This document shows, piece by piece, positions 59,760-64,000 of a DNA stretch of 64,000 nucleotides. Below the pieces are notes generated by a model, which worked only from the letters and a program-made list of their open reading frames with translations, was not told the origin of the DNA and ran no database searches. Origin of the DNA: Citrobacter arsenatis (GTDB taxonomy: Bacteria > Pseudomonadota > Gammaproteobacteria > Enterobacterales > Enterobacteriaceae); contig NZ_CP037864.1 of NCBI RefSeq assembly GCF_004353845.1, positions 4,402,001 through 4,466,000 of the forward strand, written 5' to 3'. The position numbers and the translations under genes are program-made. Every line of letters begins with the position of its first letter. Within the stretch, counting starts at the first letter, position 1.

Positions 59760-61105
59760 AACTCACACAACGCCTCAGCCTGCGCGTCAGGCTAACGCTT
59801 ATTTTTTTGATTCTGGCTTCAGCGACCTGGGCCGTTTCCAGCTTTGTGGCCTGGAAGCAGACTACCGATAATGTCGATGAGCTGTTTGATACGCAGTTGA
59901 TGTTGTTCGCCAAACGGCTCAGCACGCTGGATATCAGTGACGTCACCACCTCAAGCACTATGGCCCGCACGCCGAAGAAGCTCAAGCACGGCCATATTGA
60001 TGACGACGCGCTGACGTTTGCCATCTTTACCACCGACGGAAAAATGGTGTTGCACGATGGCGACAACGGCCAGGATATTCCCTACAGCTACAGCCGGGAG
60101 GGCTTTGCCGATGGTCAACTTAAGGGTGACAACGATTCATGGCGTTTTCTATGGCTGAATTCCGCTGACGGCAAGTACCGCATTGTGGTAGGCCAGGAGT
60201 GGGAGTATCGGGAGGATATGGCGCTCTCGATTGTCACCGCCCAGTTAACGCCGTGGTTGATTGCGCTGCCGCTGATGTTGCTGATCCTTGTGGTCATGCT
60301 GAGTCGTGAACTCAGGCCGTTAAAAAAACTGGCGCAGGCCCTACGCTGGCGTTCGCCGGAATCGGAAGAGCCGCTCGACCCGAAAGGGGTGCCAAGCGAA
60401 GTGCGCCCGCTGGTTGAATCGCTCAATCAGTTGTTTACTCGTACCCATTCCATGATGGTGCGTGAACGCCGCTTCACTTCTGACGCCGCCCACGAGCTGC
60501 GCAGTCCGTTGACCGCGCTGAAGGTGCAAACCGAAGTGGTGCAACTGTCAGACGACGACCCGCAAACGCGGGAAAAAGCGCTGGTGCAGCTGCATGCGGG
60601 AATTGAACGCGCCACCCGACTGGTCGATCAGCTCCTGACGCTTTCGCGCCTCGACTCCCTCGATAATCTTCAGGATATGGCGGAAATCTCACTGGAGGAG
60701 CTACTGCAATCCGCGGTGATGGACATCTATCATCCGGCCCAGCAGGCGCACATCGATGTGCGTTTGCAGATTAACGCGCACGACATCACGCGTACGGGAC
60801 AGCCGCTGTTACTCAGCCTGATGGTACGAAATCTGCTGGATAATGCGATCCGCTACAGCCCGCAGGGCAGCATTGTGGAAGTGACGCTCAACACCCGCAA
60901 TTTTAGCGTCAAAGATAATGGTCCTGGCGTTGCGCCGGAGGTCCTTACACACATCGGTGAACGCTTTTATCGTCCACCGGGACAAAGCGTGACCGGCAGC
61001 GGTCTCGGCCTGTCGATTGTCCGCCGTATTGCGACTTTGCATGGGATGTCAGCCTCATTTGGCAATGCCCCAGAAGGTGGCTTTGAAGCAAAAGTCAGTT
61101 GGTAA
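59756..61105 (+). CDS. qseC: Sensor histidine kinase QseC
   Basis: 449 residues with two membrane helices (about 12-32 and 160-182) flanking a periplasmic sensor. The phospho-acceptor histidine is in DAAHELRSPLTALK, and the ATPase boxes are DNAIRYSPQG and GSGLGLSIV. It phosphorylates QseB and is reported to sense autoinducer-3 and catecholamines. The ATGA overlap with qseB indicates coupled translation. Confidence 0.97.
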   Translation: MKLTQRLSLRVRLTLIFLILASATWAVSSFVAWKQTTDNVDELFDTQLMLFAKRLSTLDISDVTTSSTMARTPKKLKHGHIDDDALTFAIFTTDGKMVLHDGDNGQDIPYSYSREGFADGQLKGDNDSWRFLWLNSADGKYRIVVGQEWEYREDMALSIVTAQLTPWLIALPLMLLILVVMLSRELRPLKKLAQALRWRSPESEEPLDPKGVPSEVRPLVESLNQLFTRTHSMMVRERRFTSDAAHELRSPLTALKVQTEVVQLSDDDPQTREKALVQLHAGIERATRLVDQLLTLSRLDSLDNLQDMAEISLEELLQSAVMDIYHPAQQAHIDVRLQINAHDITRTGQPLLLSLMVRNLLDNAIRYSPQGSIVEVTLNTRNFSVKDNGPGVAPEVLTHIGERFYRPPGQSVTGSGLGLSIVRRIATLHGMSASFGNAPEGGFEAKVSW

Positions 61106-61214
61106 TTGGGTTATTATTGCTCAAAAAGCAAAAGACTTTGCACATTTTGCTAATTTCACCGCACCGTTGGTGGGAGTAAAATCATCCTCAAACGTATTTC
61201 TTTGAGGACACAAA

Positions 61215-61796
61215 ATGAGCAACATTCTGATTATCAATGGGGCGAAAAAATTCGGCCATTCTAATGGTCAACTGAATGACACCCTGACCGAGGTCGCGGA
61301 CGGTATCCTGCGCGACCTCGGACATGATGTTAAAGTCGTACGCGCAGACAGCGATTATGACGTTCAAACAGAAGTGCAGAACTTTGTCTGGGCCGATGCG
61401 GTTATCTGGCAAATGCCAGGCTGGTGGATGGGCGCACCGTGGACCGTGAAAAAATACATCGATGACGTGTTTACCGCAGGTCACGGCACGCTGTATGCCA
61501 GCGATGGTCGTACACGTTCAGATGCCTCTAAAAAATACGGCTCCGGCGGGCTGATTCAGGGCAAAAAATACATGCTGTCTCTGACCTGGAACGCACCGAT
61601 GGAAGCCTTCACTGAAAAAGATCAGTTCTTCCATGGCGTTGGCGTTGATGGCGTTTATCTGCCATTCCATAAAGCAAACCAGTTCCTCGGAATGGAAGCG
61701 CTGCCGACATTTATCACCAATGATGTGATTAAAATGCCGGACGTCCCGCGTTATATCGCAGAATATCGCAAGCATCTGAACGAAATTTTTGGTTAA
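61215..61796 (+). CDS. mdaB: NADPH:quinone reductase MdaB
   Basis: A 193-residue flavodoxin-fold FAD enzyme (MSNILIINGAKKFGHSNGQLNDTL, QMPGWWMGAPWTVKKYIDDVF) that reduces quinones by two electrons. It has a good ribosome site (TTGAGGACAC). It is paired with ygiN 30 bases downstream, the usual quinone redox pair. ygiZ, found before it in E. coli, is absent. Confidence 0.96.
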   Translation: MSNILIINGAKKFGHSNGQLNDTLTEVADGILRDLGHDVKVVRADSDYDVQTEVQNFVWADAVIWQMPGWWMGAPWTVKKYIDDVFTAGHGTLYASDGRTRSDASKKYGSGGLIQGKKYMLSLTWNAPMEAFTEKDQFFHGVGVDGVYLPFHKANQFLGMEALPTFITNDVIKMPDVPRYIAEYRKHLNEIFG

Positions 61797-61826
61797 CTGG
61801 TAACCTGGAATTAGAAGGAGTTAACC

Positions 61827-62141
61827 ATGCTTACCGTTATTGCAGAAATCCGTACACGTCCAGGTCAACATCACCGCCAGGCGGTACTGGATCAGTTTGC
61901 TAAAATCGTTCCGACCGTACTGAAAGAAGAAGGCTGCCACGGCTACGCGCCGATGGTCGATCATGCTGCTGGCGTCAGTTTTCAGACCACGGCTCCGGAC
62001 TCAATCGTGATGATTGAACAGTGGGAAAGTATTGCGCATCTTGAAGCGCATTTGCAGACACCGCACATGAAAGCCTATAGCGAAGCCGTGAAAGGCGACG
62101 TGCTGGACATGAATATTCGTATTCTGGAGTCTGGCATTTAA
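61827..62141 (+). CDS. ygiN: Quinol monooxygenase YgiN
   Basis: A 104-residue ABM-domain protein (MLTVIAEIRTRPGQHHRQAV, VMIEQWESIAHLEAHLQTPHM). It oxidises quinols back to quinones and with MdaB forms a quinone redox cycle. It is the second gene of the mdaB-ygiN operon, with ribosome site AAGGAG. A REP element follows. Confidence 0.96.
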   Translation: MLTVIAEIRTRPGQHHRQAVLDQFAKIVPTVLKEEGCHGYAPMVDHAAGVSFQTTAPDSIVMIEQWESIAHLEAHLQTPHMKAYSEAVKGDVLDMNIRILESGI

Positions 62142-62146
62142 GATTG

Positions 62147-62230
62147 TCGATTTGCCGGATAACGCCACAAGCAGACGTATCCGGCTTATAGTCCAATCCC
62201 AGGCCCGGTAAGCGCAGCGCTACCGGGCAC
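62147..62230. repeat. REP/BIME between ygiN and the GH88 gene
   Basis: TTGCCGGATAACGCCACAAG...GTATCCGGCTTATAG and an inverted unit CCCGGTAAGCGCAGCGCTACCGGGC fill the gap between convergent genes, as is typical of REP pairs. In E. coli parE lies beyond ygiN; here a sugar locus does. Confidence 0.85.
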
Positions 62231-62233
62231 TCC

Positions 62234-63424
62234 TTACCAGTACAGCTTCCAGCTCTGAGTAAAGCGCATTAACGCTTCAACGTAGAAGTAATCCCCCCAG
62301 CTTGCACACTCATCGACCCCTTTGTTGCTCGACAGGTGATACACCGAGTGTTTCAGTAGCCCGTTTCCCTGCTCATCTTTGCCCATCAGATAGTGCCTGG
62401 TCAGCGAAGACATGATCCCCATCGCCCACTGCTGATAGCGCTCGCGATCCGGATCGGTCACCGGCAGGTGTTTAATCAGCTCCAGCAGACCGCAGACCGC
62501 AATCGCTGCCGAAGACGAATCGCGCAGCGCATCGGTGCCGACTAATGCCAGATCCCAATGGCACACGGCATCTTCCGGCAGACGATTAATAAAGTAGTTG
62601 GCCAGCTTTTTCGACAACTGCACCATCTGGTTATCACCGGTGTAGATATAGCTCAGCAGAAAACCATAAATTCCCCACGCCTGCCCACGCGACCAACAAG
62701 AATCATCGGCATAGCCTTGCTGCGTATTACCGTAACGCGGATCGCCGGTTTGCACGTCCATATAGTAGGTGTGGAAGGTCGACGCATCCTGGCGGATCAG
62801 ATATTTTGCTGCCTGCGCAACGTGCGCTTTGGCGGCATTCGCAAAACGCGGATCGCCCGTTTGCTCGCTCGCCCAGTACAGCAGCGGTAGATTCATATTG
62901 CAGTCGATGATCATCCGTCCGGCCTGCTCGGGATCGCGAAGATCGCCCCACGCCTGGATGATCTGCGCCTTTTCATGAAAGCGCTCCAACAGTGCTTCTG
63001 CCGCCATCAGGGAAAACCCTCGCGCATCGCGATTGCCCGTCAATCTCCAGGCCGCTACGCAGGAAAGCGTATAGAGAAATCCGAGGTCGTGGGTGTTGGT
63101 ATCGTGACGTTTGGCAATACGCAGGCCAAACGAACGCACATGCTTCTCCGCCATCTCACGAAATTTGGTTTCACCAGTCATTTCCCACGCCAGCCATAAT
63201 TGCCCGGTCCAGAAGCTGGTCGTCCATTCCACATTCTCTGTCAGCGGGTAATAACCATGCACACAGGTTTCGGCAGGAAATTGTTCACCGAATTCCGTTA
63301 AATGACGGCTAATCAATTCGAGGACATGTTCCCGGGCGCTACTCATTTGATCCTGAAAGCTGCCGGGATTAACCGGGCTGCCAGGAAATGCGCGCAACGA
63401 TTCCTCAGCGATATGATTTAACAT
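62234..63424 (-). CDS. GH88 unsaturated glucuronyl hydrolase
   Basis: A 396-residue (alpha/alpha)6-barrel enzyme. The two aspartates of the Bacillus UGL mechanism (D88, D149) are recognisable as D113 in NTHDLGFLYTLS and D174 in MIIDCNMNLPLLYW, with a constant offset of 25. SCWSRGQAWGIYGF is the family core. It has no signal peptide, so it cleaves unsaturated uronyl disaccharides in the cytoplasm by hydration. Likely sources are glycosaminoglycan or other lyase products. It is transcribed after the LacY-type transporter gene, with a 23-base gap. Confidence 0.92.
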   Translation of the reverse strand: MLNHIAEESLRAFPGSPVNPGSFQDQMSSAREHVLELISRHLTEFGEQFPAETCVHGYYPLTENVEWTTSFWTGQLWLAWEMTGETKFREMAEKHVRSFGLRIAKRHDTNTHDLGFLYTLSCVAAWRLTGNRDARGFSLMAAEALLERFHEKAQIIQAWGDLRDPEQAGRMIIDCNMNLPLLYWASEQTGDPRFANAAKAHVAQAAKYLIRQDASTFHTYYMDVQTGDPRYGNTQQGYADDSCWSRGQAWGIYGFLLSYIYTGDNQMVQLSKKLANYFINRLPEDAVCHWDLALVGTDALRDSSSAAIAVCGLLELIKHLPVTDPDRERYQQWAMGIMSSLTRHYLMGKDEQGNGLLKHSVYHLSSNKGVDECASWGDYFYVEALMRFTQSWKLYW

Positions 63425-63447
63425 ATTTCGGTTCCTTATTACGTAAA

Positions 63448-64000
63448 TTATTTTGCAGGATTATTTTCAGCAATATCGAGAGCAATATTATTGCGACGTT
63501 TACTCTGACAGGCTGATAAGGTAAATGCTGATATCAATGTAAAGATCAGCGCCACAATACCCATAATGATATATGTCTTCTCAAAACCGATCCGGTCATA
63601 CATTAATCCAGCGGGTGATGAAACCACCACATTACCGACATACAGCATGGCCTGATAACCCAGTAAATACATGGTCGCATTTACCCGTTTATCAAAATGC
63701 TCGGCAATATATTTAAAGACGGAAACCAGTAATAAACAGATTTCCAGACCGTATAGTGGTTTCAGCACAGAAATAAGCAGGTGAGAGTCGCACAGGCCAG
63801 AGATAACCAATCGTGCGCCCACCAGCGCCCCGACAATCAGCAGACCACGCTTCGCACCAACGTAATTAACGAATAACGGAATGACCATGTACATGACAAA
63901 TTCCATTCCCGACTGCACGGTCCCCAGGTAACCAAAGACGGCGTTTCCTTCCTGCACATCCGAGAAGAATGTGACGAAGTAGCGGGAAAACTGCTGCTCA
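63448..64000 (-). CDS. LacY-type oligosaccharide:proton symporter (partial at window edge)
   Basis: The frame is open from the right edge to a stop at 63448, giving about 184 C-terminal residues. These correspond to the second half of LacY/RafB-type MFS permeases: QQFSRYFVTFFSD aligns with the LacY QQFANFFTSFF region, EICLLLVSVFKYIAEHFD with its FLLVGCFKYI region, and YDRIGFEKTYIIMG with its last helices. Its start lies beyond the window. With the adjacent GH88 enzyme it probably imports unsaturated uronic-acid disaccharides. Confidence 0.88.
   Translation of the reverse strand, partial: EQQFSRYFVTFFSDVQEGNAVFGYLGTVQSGMEFVMYMVIPLFVNYVGAKRGLLIVGALVGARLVISGLCDSHLLISVLKPLYGLEICLLLVSVFKYIAEHFDKRVNATMYLLGYQAMLYVGNVVVSSPAGLMYDRIGFEKTYIIMGIVALIFTLISAFTLSACQSKRRNNIALDIAENNPAK

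Overview
The window looks like chromosome from an enteric gamma-proteobacterium close to Citrobacter or Salmonella. From about 22.7 kb to the right edge, gene order and protein sequence follow the Escherichia/Salmonella gss-hyb-exb-metC-yqh-ygiQ-ftsP-parC-qse-mdaB segment almost gene for gene. Several details fit Citrobacter/Salmonella better than E. coli K-12: an intact yghX, a chemoreceptor next to yghW, a DASS carrier and a HIT protein after dkgA, and no yqhA, ygiV or ygiZ. The species call is from recalled synteny, not a search.

Region 1 (1-22.3 kb, all minus strand) is the front half of a type VI secretion (T6SS) cluster and its cargo. In transcription order it reads tssB, tssC, tssK, tssL, an OmpA-domain envelope protein, hcp, clpV, a small HExxH protein, two paralogous lipoproteins, vgrG (broken), a large unknown protein, three near-identical SUMF1-fold lipoproteins, a second large paralogous protein, and two more SUMF1-fold lipoproteins, the last cut by the window edge. 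The baseplate and membrane-complex genes tssA/E/F/G/J/M and any PAAR gene are not here and may lie beyond the left edge. The large protein/SUMF1 cassettes are the least explained part of the window. I read them as candidate effector modules with amplified surface or periplasmic partners. A 467-bp AT-rich gap (22295-22761) precedes tssB and carries a Fur-like operator with an internal Dam GATC site.

Region 2 (22.7-40.8 kb) holds bifunctional glutathionylspermidine synthetase/amidase, a YdeP/FdhF-like molybdoenzyme, yghU, the complete hydrogenase-2 operon hybOABCDEFG, yghW, a chemoreceptor with a flagellar-type promoter candidate, yghX, yghZ, and three unrecognised small genes.

Region 3 (40.8-53.7 kb) holds exbBD (Fur site) and metC (MetJ site), divergently transcribed, then yghB, the aldehyde-detoxification set yqhC/yqhD/dkgA, an ERIC-type repeat, a dicarboxylate-type carrier, a HIT-like protein, radical-SAM ygiQ, and a TrkG-type potassium channel subunit.

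Region 4 (53.7-64 kb) holds ftsP, plsC, parC, ygiW, the qseBC two-component pair, mdaB/ygiN, and the start of a sugar locus: a GH88 unsaturated glucuronyl hydrolase and a LacY-type transporter cut by the right edge. REP/BIME palindromes sit at several gene ends. I saw no rRNA, tRNA, CRISPR array, transposase or integrase.
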